From contig CAJUKZ010000001.1 of assembly GCA_910586995.1 (NCBI GenBank), positions 310,001 through 374,000 on the forward strand: a stretch of DNA of 64,000 nucleotides. The letters run 5' to 3'. Numbering within the stretch: the stretch's first letter is position 1; each line of letters begins with the position of its first letter. The position numbers were made by a program, and so were the translations under genes. Of this stretch, positions 33,366-41,418 are shown piece by piece. The DNA comes from an uncultured Muribaculaceae bacterium. Lineage in GTDB: Bacteria > Bacteroidota > Bacteroidia > Bacteroidales > Muribaculaceae. The notes under the pieces were generated by a model. It did not search any database, was not told where the DNA came from, and saw only the letters and a program-made list of their open reading frames with translations.

Positions 33366-34160
33366 TTATACAGCCACAACACCCTTGATGTGGGGCAGTG
33401 GATCATAGCCGGTGAGGGTGAAGTCTTCGTAGCTGAAGCCGAATATGTCCTTGATGTCGGGATTGATGTGCATCTGCGGCAACTGGCGTGGGGTGCGCGA
33501 CAGTTGTTCGGCCACTTGCTCTGTGTGGTTGCTGTAGATGTGAGCGTCGCCGAGAGTATGGACGAATTCACCCGGTTGGAGTCCTGTGACCTGTGCCACC
33601 ATCATCAGCAACAGCGCATACGAAGCGATGTTGAACGGCACGCCAAGGAAGCAGTCGGCGCTACGCTGATACAATTGCAGGCTCAGGCGTCCGTCTGCTA
33701 CGTAGAACTGAAACATTGTGTGGCATGGCGGCAGGGCCATAGTGTCTACATCGGCAACATTCCATGCGCTCACGATCAGACGTCTGGAATCGGGATTGGT
33801 CTTTATCTGATTCACCACATTGGTGATCTGGTCGATCACACCGCCATGTCCGTCAGGCCACGAACGCCACTGCGCGCCGTAGACCGGGCCGAGGTTGCCA
33901 TCTGCATCTGCCCATTCGTTCCAGATGCGCACGCCATGTTCCTGCAGGTAACGCACGTTGGTGTCGCCGCGCAGAAACCACAGCAGTTCGTAGATAATGG
34001 ATTTCAGGTGCAGTTTCTTGGTGGTCAGCAGCGGAAAACCTTTGCTGAGGTCGAAGCGCATCTGGTATCCGAACACGCTGCGCGTGCCTGTGCCTGTGCG
34101 GTCAGTACGGTCAGTTCCGTGGTCCATTATATGTTGCAGAAGCTCGAGATATTGTTTCAT
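33366..34160 (-). CDS. thyA: Thymidylate synthase
   Basis: A 264-residue enzyme converting dUMP to dTMP with methylene-tetrahydrofolate. It starts MKQYLELLQHIMDHGTDRTD, and the catalytic cysteine lies in MALPPCHTMFQFYV. RRLIVSAWNVADVD (phosphate-binding Arg), GVPFNIASYALLLMM and LGDAHIYSNH are intact. Length and start match the canonical E. coli-type enzyme, so the 50-base overlap with the polyferredoxin gene upstream appears real rather than a start-site error. Confidence 0.97.
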   Translation of the reverse strand: MKQYLELLQHIMDHGTDRTDRTGTGTRSVFGYQMRFDLSKGFPLLTTKKLHLKSIIYELLWFLRGDTNVRYLQEHGVRIWNEWADADGNLGPVYGAQWRSWPDGHGGVIDQITNVVNQIKTNPDSRRLIVSAWNVADVDTMALPPCHTMFQFYVADGRLSLQLYQRSADCFLGVPFNIASYALLLMMVAQVTGLQPGEFVHTLGDAHIYSNHTEQVAEQLSRTPRQLPQMHINPDIKDIFGFSYEDFTLTGYDPLPHIKGVVAV

Positions 34161-35040
34161 CTGATGTCGGAATATTGTTGGATGTCGTTATTTTATCAGT
34201 CATTGTGTCGGCCGAGAGGCCCTTGATCCGTGTGGTCAGTGGAGTCGAGAGGCGATGTCGGCTTGTGGTGTAGCGTATGGCATTGTCGCTGCATGCATCG
34301 GTGCAGTTGAAACATACCACGCATCTGGTCATGTCCACAGTGCCGCCTGCATGGTCGATGCATCTTGCTTTGCAGACGTCGGCGCACAAGCCGCAGTGGG
34401 TGCATGCATCAGTATCTATATCGAAGTGCAGTATGGCATTTTTGCTTACGAGCGACAACACCGCTCCGGCCGGGCATAACGTGTTGCAGTAGGTGCGTCC
34501 GCCGGCTCTTGCCAGAAGCGCTGCAACAAGGAAGATCAGGCATGCGGCCACGAGTCCGAGCGTAGCTACGGATGCCACATAGACAGGAGGCACTCCGAGC
34601 ATGTCCTTGACCCATGCGACCACAGGGCGCAGTAATTCCCAGCAGACTATGGCATAGGCAGAATCAGGATCGAGCAGCGCCGGCACAATTGACACCGGGA
34701 TGGCAATGCAGACGGTGACGAGTGCGAGTACGGAGTAGCGAAGTGTGTTGCAGGGACTTGTGTATATATAAGGCCGTTTCCTGCGTAATATGCGGGCGAA
34801 TATGTCGGTCAATGTCCCCAGCGGACATACGGTAGAGCAATATATCCTTCCCGCAAGGAGTGTCACCGAGAGCCACAGCACTATCCATCCGGCAGCACCG
34901 GCAAGGACAAGGTGCATGAACTGCAAGTCCATGAGAATCTTACCCACAGACGACGGTAACAGTCCCACGATCGTTGCCGTGAGCACAATTATGCAGAATA
35001 TAGACACCGCCACGCGGGCCAGTTTCAATCGCCGATACAT
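34111..35040 (-). CDS. NapH-like polyferredoxin membrane protein
   Basis: 309 residues from the ATG at 35040 (MYRRLKLARVAVSIF). A GTG at 35076 in the same frame lies just inside the strong promoter and so is unlikely. Hydrophobic segments lie near 10-27, 46-66, 88-110 and 150-175. Two membrane-linked CxxxCP motifs (CSTVCPLGTLTD, CNTLCPAGAVLSL) are followed by a ferredoxin domain CTHCGLCADVCKARC and CVVCFNCTDACSD. These bind [4Fe-4S] clusters. Related proteins pass electrons from quinols to periplasmic reductases; the partner here is unknown. The 3' end overlaps thyA by 50 bases. It appears to head the operon polyferredoxin-thyA-folA. Confidence 0.85.
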   Translation of the reverse strand: MYRRLKLARVAVSIFCIIVLTATIVGLLPSSVGKILMDLQFMHLVLAGAAGWIVLWLSVTLLAGRIYCSTVCPLGTLTDIFARILRRKRPYIYTSPCNTLRYSVLALVTVCIAIPVSIVPALLDPDSAYAIVCWELLRPVVAWVKDMLGVPPVYVASVATLGLVAACLIFLVAALLARAGGRTYCNTLCPAGAVLSLVSKNAILHFDIDTDACTHCGLCADVCKARCIDHAGGTVDMTRCVVCFNCTDACSDNAIRYTTSRHRLSTPLTTRIKGLSADTMTDKITTSNNIPTSDETISRASATYNGPRN

Positions 35041-35049
35041 ATGCAGTAG

Positions 35050-35080
35050 CAAACTTACTAAAAAAAAGCCTGCCACGCAA
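35050..35080 (-). promoter_or_regulatory. Promoter of polyferredoxin-thyA-folA
   Basis: On the minus strand: TTG (35078-35080), 20 bases, TAAGTTTG (35050-35057). The ATG at 35040 begins only nine bases after the -7 box, so the transcript would be nearly leaderless. Confidence 0.65.
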
Positions 35081-35103
35081 TTTTTAACTTATGTGCAGCT
35101 CTA

Positions 35104-35742
35104 TTATTTTTTGAATATATTTATCTCATCTATCCCAGCACAAGTGGTCAGATATCCTTTCTGTGGAGAATAATGCAACATCAAACTTATATTTCCGAAG
35201 AACATCGTTACGAAATTACCGTCGATTTCATATGTTCCAGATTTACTGTCAGGCTCAATATATGCATTATTCCAGTATGTACATTGCCCGTTTTTATTGA
35301 AAGTTACTCTGCATGTATAATTTTCTGCATTGTAAGACCATTGTCCTGTCAATATTTCTTTTGAGAGTTTTCCAGTATGTTTGGCGTGTTCCGCAATAGG
35401 GACAGAAAGAATCTGCGATTTACCAATCATAACCCCGTCAACGGTAGCCGATATGTAAAAAGGCATGTTGTTCCAGTTCGCATTCTCGAAAGTGTTGGCG
35501 TTTCCAACCTCAAGGGATAGTATTCCGAAATCATCAGTTGTGGCGTTCTGATTGCCGGAGAATATTGTCGATCCTGAAGCATCAGTTATTGATAGGCTGA
35601 CGCTTACAGATTCATTTGCGCGCGGCTCTCCTGTGGCTGTATCAAGTAAAGTAACCTGATATCCTACCTGGGCTGATGCGGTAATATTTAGCACTGCTAT
35701 AGTTAAAGAGGCTATTAAAGAGAGTATAGTGTGGATTCTCAT
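35104..35742 (-). CDS. Secreted two-domain protein, tandem duplicate copy B
   Basis: A 212-residue protein of unknown function. A signal peptide (to about ASA-Q25) is followed by a beta-rich domain of about 105 residues (VGYQVTLLDTATGEPRANES to SVPIAEHAKHTG), nearly identical to the same domain in the next gene. The C-terminal 80 residues (LTGQWSYNAENYTCRVTF... ending NIFKK) look like a small lipocalin-type barrel and differ from the neighbour. It is the last gene of the operon starting at 38928 and lies 8 bases after its duplicate. Confidence 0.8.
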   Translation of the reverse strand: MRIHTILSLIASLTIAVLNITASAQVGYQVTLLDTATGEPRANESVSVSLSITDASGSTIFSGNQNATTDDFGILSLEVGNANTFENANWNNMPFYISATVDGVMIGKSQILSVPIAEHAKHTGKLSKEILTGQWSYNAENYTCRVTFNKNGQCTYWNNAYIEPDSKSGTYEIDGNFVTMFFGNISLMLHYSPQKGYLTTCAGIDEINIFKK

Positions 35743-35750
35743 GATTATTG

Positions 35751-36365
35751 CTATTTCTTATACACGAAATTATTGTGCCCACATTCTGTGAGGCTATTAT
35801 CAGTCTTGGAGTAGTGTAAGACCATGTTTTCTTTATAATCTCCGTTTAAGTACATGAAAACGAAGTTTCCTTCTATTTCATAGCGTCCTGTTTTGCTCTC
35901 ATCTCCAGTGGAATATGAACATCTTTTGTTGGAGGAAAAGGTGATACTGAATATATTCCCATTTTCCTCGTCTCGCCATGCCCCAGCTAATATATTAGAC
36001 GTCAGAGTACCAGTATGTTTGGCGTGTTCCGCAATGGGGACGGAAAGAATCTGCGATTTACCAATCATAACCCCGTCAACGGTAGCTGATATGTAAAAAG
36101 GCATGTTGTTCCAGTTCGCATTCTCGAAAGTGTTGGCATTTCCAACCTCAAGGGATAGTATTCCGAAATTATCAGTTGTGGCGTTCTGATTGCCGGAGAA
36201 TATTGCGGATCCTGAAGCATCGGTTATTGATAGGCTGACACTTACAGATTCATTTGCGCGCGGCTCTCCTGTGGCTGTATCAAGTAAAGTAACCTGATAT
36301 CCCACTTGGGCTGATGCGGTGAATATAAAAGCTGTGATAAAAATAATGGAGATATATCGTTTCAT
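35751..36365 (-). CDS. Secreted two-domain protein, tandem duplicate copy A
   Basis: A 204-residue protein of unknown function. Signal peptide MKRYISIIFITAFIFTASA, then QVGYQVTLLDTATGEPRANE and a domain that differs from copy B at only a few residues. The DNA is likewise nearly identical over about 300 bases (36000-36310 against 35370-35660). The C-terminal part (LAGAWRDEENGNIFSITFSS... ending NNFVYKK) has the same outline as copy B but a diverged sequence. Its ATG overlaps the stop of the 700-residue gene (ATGA), so translation is probably coupled. A duplication followed by C-terminal divergence is inferred. Confidence 0.8.
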   Translation of the reverse strand: MKRYISIIFITAFIFTASAQVGYQVTLLDTATGEPRANESVSVSLSITDASGSAIFSGNQNATTDNFGILSLEVGNANTFENANWNNMPFYISATVDGVMIGKSQILSVPIAEHAKHTGTLTSNILAGAWRDEENGNIFSITFSSNKRCSYSTGDESKTGRYEIEGNFVFMYLNGDYKENMVLHYSKTDNSLTECGHNNFVYKK

Positions 36366-38464
36366 GATTTCTTGAATGAAATTATACGTTTCAATGATTT
36401 AAAATATAGAGATAACTCAGAATGTGAGATGCTTATTACTGAGACGGTATCTGCCGTGCCGTCGCTGTAGGTCATCTCAATGTTGCCTGCTGATGGATTA
36501 TCGAGATTGAATCTGAATGCAGAATCGTTTAAAGAGCCAGTCCCTCCGTTAAGGAACTCAATATGCAATTCATGCCCATAGAGTGTAGCGACCCAATTGC
36601 CAAATATTAGTTTTTCAGATTCTGTCCCAGATAAAGCCGTAGAGGCAAATGAAGGAGGCATAAGAAAAATAGGGTCAGGAGTCGGTATCCGGACAGTGTT
36701 ACCCTGGATATAATCTGTATTGTCTATGATTTTGTTTGATACGATATATGCACCTCCGGTTATTCTGGTGCGGTTCTTTGATTGATTAAAGAAATAGTTC
36801 GTTATGTTTCCTCCAGTTCTTATACCGGACGGTTTTCCTTTGACAGTATGTCCTGCATAACGGAAAATGGGATATAACCGGAATCTTGTCATATCGGTAT
36901 TCCCTGGAGTAGGTCGAAGATAAGTACTATATCCCTGACCGGAATGTATATCTGCTGATATTGGCGTCACTAACGCACTGTCTGCAACAGTTCCGGTATA
37001 AGTGTCGACAAGTACGAAGCCCGACATCAGGGTGCTTGCTATAGGGGTGTCTGTTTTGGCAGAGGAAGATATTGCTAATTCGGGATGTGAGGAATGAGCG
37101 AGTTTTGCTCGAGCTGGTCTGGCTTTAGTGTTGAATTCAGGGAAAAGAGGCCAATCAACATGTCCGATTGTTAATATGAATTCATTAATCAAATTGGTGA
37201 CTATATCTTTGTGCTGCCAGTCGCGATAGAAAGCGTATATATTTCCTGCTGCTTTTGATTCAAGCGAGACTACACCCTTGGCATAAGACTCAGTTTGGTA
37301 TTCTTTCTCAAGCTGTGTTATTGTGCCTACAGACAAGGACGCCTTTAAGGATGGTCCGATCTTTGTTTCTGCGCCTATTCCGGCAATGTCTCCGATCAAT
37401 CCGATTTTAAGGTCAGAAAGCAGTCCGGCATGGATCTCACCGTCGAGCAGAATCTCTATATTCGCTTTGTTGGTCGGATGAACTTCTTCTGGACTGATGG
37501 GCGTCAGGGTATTCTTGCCGTTGATGTGATTCCAGTTGAATATCCATTCCCATTGTCGCTCCATTGTCAGGTCAAGTTGAGCTGAAGCTTCGATGTCGCA
37601 GAATCCTGCGAACTCAATGCGAGGCCTGATAACAGCTGCAATCGCACCAAGCGGAATGCTGCGCCGGGAGGTTGTTGTTTCTTTTTTTAGATGTTCATTG
37701 TTCGTTTTTAATTTAATCTCAAAGCCTAATGATGGCTTGACTACTGCAGTAGCCTTGTAGAAATGACGCTTGATGTCAACAACAACATCACGAAATGATA
37801 TGTCGCATTTGCCTGAGATCTTGAAAAAGTCCGAGATTATGTTGACAATCCCATCATCAGTATTGGCGTACATCATTTTTGGGGTTGTGTCGGAATTGTA
37901 GTCTACTTGAATGGATTCCGGGTCGATTTCTCCGGCAAAAAATAGGTCATCGAAGATCTCATCAAGTTCTACATTCTCAAGCCTGATAGTTGTGGTGTTT
38001 TCTGACGTGTATATTGATTCTACTCGTGCGGCTATGCCGTCTGGAATTATTTCTGAAAAAATGTCGCAGTAGATTTTCTGTCCAATCGCAGGTAAAATGG
38101 AATATGGAGTCTGACTGTCGAATAAAAGTTTCGTGCCGTCATACGATTCTATATGATTTATATGTTGCTCCGTTAATATCAATACGTCTTTGTTGAGCGA
38201 AATCCGGTTTCTGCAACCGAATGTAACACTATCTATTTCGGCAATAGGAATAGTAATTGTCGTATCGGATAGTTCAAACATCTGTACTATGCCACGATTT
38301 TCTGTACCATTGTCTGTAGCTACAGTAATTGATTGCAATTTGTCTGTGTACAGTATGGTAACGTCTCCTGAGTTTCGGAAAATCAGTACTTGTCTGTCTG
38401 CTTTGTTCGGACTGGCAAGTATTGAGGTTATAAGCATACAGATGATAAAAAGGAGATATCTCAT
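36362..38464 (-). CDS. Large secreted protein of unknown function
   Basis: A 700-residue protein. The signal peptide is MRYLLFIICMLITSILA. A short domain follows (QVLIFRNSGDVTILYTDKLQ, ending IDSVTF near 83), similar in outline to the domain of the gene just upstream. Residues about 90-480 are beta-rich with no recognised family. The C-terminal 80 residues (IFGNWVATLYGHELHIEFLN to RIISFKKS) resemble the lipocalin-like ends of the two downstream genes. It overlaps both neighbours by four bases, and codon use is visibly AT-richer than in the flanking housekeeping genes. No function is proposed. Confidence 0.75.
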   Translation of the reverse strand: MRYLLFIICMLITSILASPNKADRQVLIFRNSGDVTILYTDKLQSITVATDNGTENRGIVQMFELSDTTITIPIAEIDSVTFGCRNRISLNKDVLILTEQHINHIESYDGTKLLFDSQTPYSILPAIGQKIYCDIFSEIIPDGIAARVESIYTSENTTTIRLENVELDEIFDDLFFAGEIDPESIQVDYNSDTTPKMMYANTDDGIVNIISDFFKISGKCDISFRDVVVDIKRHFYKATAVVKPSLGFEIKLKTNNEHLKKETTTSRRSIPLGAIAAVIRPRIEFAGFCDIEASAQLDLTMERQWEWIFNWNHINGKNTLTPISPEEVHPTNKANIEILLDGEIHAGLLSDLKIGLIGDIAGIGAETKIGPSLKASLSVGTITQLEKEYQTESYAKGVVSLESKAAGNIYAFYRDWQHKDIVTNLINEFILTIGHVDWPLFPEFNTKARPARAKLAHSSHPELAISSSAKTDTPIASTLMSGFVLVDTYTGTVADSALVTPISADIHSGQGYSTYLRPTPGNTDMTRFRLYPIFRYAGHTVKGKPSGIRTGGNITNYFFNQSKNRTRITGGAYIVSNKIIDNTDYIQGNTVRIPTPDPIFLMPPSFASTALSGTESEKLIFGNWVATLYGHELHIEFLNGGTGSLNDSAFRFNLDNPSAGNIEMTYSDGTADTVSVISISHSELSLYFKSLKRIISFKKS

Positions 38465-38928
38465 AGCTTTCGGAATTTAATTGTCTGATCTCCAGTCTTA
38501 ATGATATATATTCCGGGTTGTAGTCCCTTGAAATTCAAACCCACTCTGCCATCAGGGTAAGTGTGGGCAGCAGCTGCACAAACTTTACCGTCGATGTCGA
38601 AGATGCGTATCGGGCCATTGTCTGTAGTTCCGTTTATTATTAGTTCCCCTGAAGGATCAAGGTAGAAAGCATTGTCATCCGTAGTTATGTCTTCAATGTC
38701 AGATACGTCTTTATCAATGAAGCGGTAGGAGTCCAGATCGCTAAATGTCAGTTTCTCAGATCCGATTGATACATCATCTCCAGAGAAATTTATGCAAGAG
38801 AAATCACTGATTGGGATAATGATGCTTCTTCCGGACTTTAGCAGTAATTCCATACATGTCTCAGCAACTACCTGTTGAGGCGATGCTAAAACCGCAAATG
38901 CGGCGACGGTAGGGATTAATGTGTGCAT
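38461..38928 (-). CDS. Secreted protein with a T9SS-like C-terminal tail
   Basis: 155 residues from the ATG at 38928 (MHTLIPTVAAFAVLASPQQVVA, a good signal peptide); an ATG at 38979 would add 17 residues before it. The mature part opens CMELLLKSGRSIIIPISDFS, a short repeat module common in secreted proteins of this group. The last 50 residues (IRIFDIDGKVCAAAAHTYPD to GLQPGIYIIKTGD...KFRKL) match the outline of type A sorting tails of the type IX secretion system. It likely opens a four-gene operon with the three secreted proteins downstream. A TATCTTTA at 39027-39034 (minus strand) is a weak -7 candidate. Confidence 0.75.
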   Translation of the reverse strand: MHTLIPTVAAFAVLASPQQVVAETCMELLLKSGRSIIIPISDFSCINFSGDDVSIGSEKLTFSDLDSYRFIDKDVSDIEDITTDDNAFYLDPSGELIINGTTDNGPIRIFDIDGKVCAAAAHTYPDGRVGLNFKGLQPGIYIIKTGDQTIKFRKL

Positions 38929-39076
38929 TTGTACTCCACGCAATCGCTTGAGGGCGTAACTTAAATGGTAAAAATTCATCAGATGTGTTTTTTATATGTG
39001 TGTTTGGTCTGTGTTTTTCGGGCATGTAAAGATAGTGAATTTTTTCCGGTAGGTGCGCTGAATGCAAAAAAATATT

Positions 39077-39084
39077 TATCTTTG
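39077..39084 (+). promoter_or_regulatory. -7 box of the WecG/TagA gene
   Basis: TATCTTTG on the plus strand matches TAnnTTTG and lies 38 bases before the ATG at 39123. No convincing -33 element is seen. Confidence 0.5.
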
Positions 39085-39122
39085 CCTTTGCGCTATTATT
39101 GGCTTCATACGGGTATACATAT

Positions 39123-39872
39123 ATGGAAAAGATACGCACTCTTAATGTCGACATACTCGACATCACATCCGACGAACTTCTCGACAGACTGGATGAGGGG
39201 GTTCTTGTAACGCCGAATATCGACCATCTGGTCAAGCTTCAGCGCGACCGCGATTTTTACCGTATATATCGACGGGCGGAATGGGTAGTGTGCGACAGCA
39301 GGGTGCTTAGTCTGCTTACGCGTCTGTCGCGCAGACCGATACGTGAGGCGATTCCGGGAAGCAGTTTCTTTACAAGTTACTATATGTATCACCGCAACGA
39401 TCCTGACTGCCGCATATTTCTGCTCGGCGCAGCCGAGGGAGTGGCCGATAAAGCTATGGCGCGGATCAACGCTGCTGTAGGACGGCAGATAGTTGTGGGC
39501 GCGCATTCTCCATCGTTCGGCTTTGAGAATAACGATGCCGAATGTCGGGCGATTGTGGATATAGTAAACCGCAGCGGTGCGAATGTGGTGCTGGTGGGTG
39601 TAGGCGCGCCCAAGCAGGAGAAGTGGATCGACCGTTGGAAAGGCGAGATGCCGGGTGTGAAACTATGGATGGCGCTCGGTGCTACTATTGATTTTGAGGC
39701 AGGAAATATACGTCGTGCCCCGCGTGCATGGCAAAAAATGGGTATGGAGTGGTTCTACCGCTTTGTATGCGAGCCGCGCAGGCTGTTCCGACGCTACTTC
39801 GTCGACGATCCGCGTTTTTTCTATTATTATGTGCGTCAGCTTGCCGGGATCTACCGCGATCCTTTCTGCTGA
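39123..39872 (+). CDS. WecG/TagA/CpsF family glycosyltransferase
   Basis: 249 residues from the ATG at 39123 (MEKIRTLNVDILDI); a TTG 24 bases earlier is less likely. Family blocks are TPNIDHLVKLQRDRDFYRIY, VCDSRVLSLLTRLSRRPIRE, IPGSSFF with FLLGAAEGVADKA, and VVLVGVGAPKQEKWI. The end is ALGATIDFEAGNIRRAPRAW. Members transfer N-acetylmannosaminuronic acid or N-acetylmannosamine to lipid-linked sugars in teichoic acid, common antigen or capsule synthesis. There are no other glycan-synthesis genes nearby, so the acceptor is unknown. Its stop overlaps the converging gene by 22 bases. Confidence 0.92.
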   Translation: MEKIRTLNVDILDITSDELLDRLDEGVLVTPNIDHLVKLQRDRDFYRIYRRAEWVVCDSRVLSLLTRLSRRPIREAIPGSSFFTSYYMYHRNDPDCRIFLLGAAEGVADKAMARINAAVGRQIVVGAHSPSFGFENNDAECRAIVDIVNRSGANVVLVGVGAPKQEKWIDRWKGEMPGVKLWMALGATIDFEAGNIRRAPRAWQKMGMEWFYRFVCEPRRLFRRYFVDDPRFFYYYVRQLAGIYRDPFC

Positions 39873-40081
39873 TTGTCGGCGTTGCGGCGTTCGCGGTAGT
39901 CGTGTTTCTTTTTCAGGAAGAAACGCAGCAGTACGAGTATGACGAGCGTGAGGGCGATCGTGCCGAAGTAATACGCTGCAGAGAATTTGCCTGATGCATA
40001 GGCCGGATAACCTATGTAGCTCATTACACACAGATATATCAGCAGTAGGCACGGGATCAGATTGTAGCGTTTCACTTTCAT
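39851..40081 (-). CDS. Small two-helix membrane protein
   Basis: 76 residues from the ATG at 40081 (MKVKRYNLIPCLLLIYLC). The two hydrophobic segments are about 8-24 and 38-55, followed by a strongly basic tail (FFLKKKHDYRERRN). No family is recognised. The start overlaps the stop of the exonuclease gene (ATGA), so it is translated with it. The 3' end runs 22 bases into the converging wecG-like gene, leaving no room for a terminator between them. Confidence 0.75.
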   Translation of the reverse strand: MKVKRYNLIPCLLLIYLCVMSYIGYPAYASGKFSAAYYFGTIALTLVILVLLRFFLKKKHDYRERRNADNQQKGSR

Positions 40082-40725
40082 TCTTCGTTGGCTTCGGTGT
40101 GTCTGATGTATGGACTTGCTGTGGGGTCGAAATCTCCGGACTTGAGATATTTGTAGATACGCAGGCATGCCCAAGCGTCTATTGCTGCGTATGTCTGCTG
40201 GGCTGGAGTGAGTACGTCGGCTTCCCAATTTGTCAGTCGCTGATGTTTGGATATACGTTCACCGAATAATATTGCGTAGATGCGTTGCAGGGCCAGATCT
40301 GCTATGTTGTATTGCTTTACCAGATTCTGAAGGTCAATGAATCCTGCAGGTGCAAAGTTATCGCTTCGGTGCATCACGGTGAAGTCGTCGCGCAACGACA
40401 GTCCTACCTTAGTTATATCTGCATTTTCAATGAATGCGCGCAGTGCGTTGGTCATGCCTATGCGGTTGAGGCGGAACAGAAAACATTCCTCGTCGGTCGA
40501 GATCTGCATTAGCGCCACATGGTTGACCTGGCCTTTGCGGAAAGAGGGGCGTGTCTCTGTGTCGAATCCGACAACGGATGCTCTGCCAAGCACTTCGACA
40601 GCGGGTGCGACTTTCTCCACAGTGTCGACAAGTGTGATGTTTCCGTGGAATTCCACCCTCGGCATATTGGCCACAATGGCCTTGTCGATGCTAAGTTCTA
40701 TATTGTTGTTGGTTGTTATTTCCAT
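40078..40725 (-). CDS. 3'-5' exonuclease of the RNase D/DEDD family
   Basis: A 215-residue single-domain nuclease. The DEDD signature is visible: ASVVGFDTETRPSFRKGQVN (ExoI, D-x-E), VGLSLRDDFTVMH (ExoII) and AQQTYAAIDAWACLRIYKYL (ExoIII with Tyr, the DEDDy type). HQRLTNWEADVLTP precedes the last motif. No HRDC domain follows, so it is shorter than RNase D and resembles the widespread stand-alone 3'-5' exonuclease of Bacteroidota. The substrate (RNA or DNA) is unknown. The transcript is predicted to be almost leaderless. Confidence 0.9.
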   Translation of the reverse strand: MEITTNNNIELSIDKAIVANMPRVEFHGNITLVDTVEKVAPAVEVLGRASVVGFDTETRPSFRKGQVNHVALMQISTDEECFLFRLNRIGMTNALRAFIENADITKVGLSLRDDFTVMHRSDNFAPAGFIDLQNLVKQYNIADLALQRIYAILFGERISKHQRLTNWEADVLTPAQQTYAAIDAWACLRIYKYLKSGDFDPTASPYIRHTEANEE

Positions 40726-40732
40726 TTCGCGG

Positions 40733-40763
40733 CAAAGTTACGTAAAAATCAGCCCACGGCAAA
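40733..40763 (-). promoter_or_regulatory. Promoter of the exonuclease gene
   Basis: On the minus strand: TTTG (40760-40763), 19 bases, TAACTTTG (40733-40740). Only seven bases separate the -7 box from the ATG at 40725. The element sits in the 57-bp gap after bioD. Confidence 0.7.
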
Positions 40764-40782
40764 AACGTATGGTGAACTGAGG

Positions 40783-41418
40783 CTAAAAAGCCGGGACGTC
40801 TATCACCGGGACTCCCGGGAAGTGGCGTTCCACATAGCGTGCTATGAAGCCACGTGTGTCGGCTGATATTTCCTTGTCTTTGTCGAAATAGGTATTGTAC
40901 AGGACGCTGTGCAGCCTCATCCCCCTGTTCTTTATTGCTTCAAGCGACAGGACTGTGTGGTTTATACTACCCAGGCGGCTGTTGGTGACGAGAATCACAG
41001 GCAGGTTGCGGGTGCGGGCATAGTCTATAGCCATGAAGTCATCGGTGATAGGAACCATCAGCCCTCCGGCGCCTTCGACGAGCACTATGTCGTAGCGAGC
41101 CTCAAGCCTGTGGCGCGCATTGTCGATGATTTCGAGGTCTATGTCCTTGCCGTCTATGCGGGCGGCAAGCTGTGCCGAGGCCGGATATGAGAATATGATA
41201 GGAGCGGTATCATGGTTTTCATCGTCGGGGAGTATGCCACAGCCCATGATCCTGCGGTGGACCTCTATGTCCTCGCTGAAGCCGATGTTGCCGGTCTGGA
41301 TGAATTTCTGGGTCACTACTGTTCTCCCGCTTTCGGCAAGTTGCCGTGCAAGCCATCCGGTAGCGTATGATTTGCCTGCGTCTGTATCTATTCCTGAGAT
41401 GAAATATGTCTCGCTCAT
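40783..41418 (-). CDS. bioD: Dethiobiotin synthetase
   Basis: A 211-residue ATP-dependent carboxylase closing the ureido ring of dethiobiotin. The P-loop-like motif is YFISGIDTDAGKSYATGWLA. EGAGGLMVPITDDFMAIDYA and PVILVTNSRLGSINHTVLS are conserved family blocks. It overlaps the bioG-bioC stop by four bases (ATGA) and is the last biotin gene here. The final biotin synthase gene bioB is not in the window. Confidence 0.95.
   Translation of the reverse strand: MSETYFISGIDTDAGKSYATGWLARQLAESGRTVVTQKFIQTGNIGFSEDIEVHRRIMGCGILPDDENHDTAPIIFSYPASAQLAARIDGKDIDLEIIDNARHRLEARYDIVLVEGAGGLMVPITDDFMAIDYARTRNLPVILVTNSRLGSINHTVLSLEAIKNRGMRLHSVLYNTYFDKDKEISADTRGFIARYVERHFPGVPVIDVPAF

Noticed and set aside
35104..38979. 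Prophage or tail-fibre cluster
   Set aside because: Every protein has a signal peptide, and no phage structural, integrase or lysis gene is nearby.
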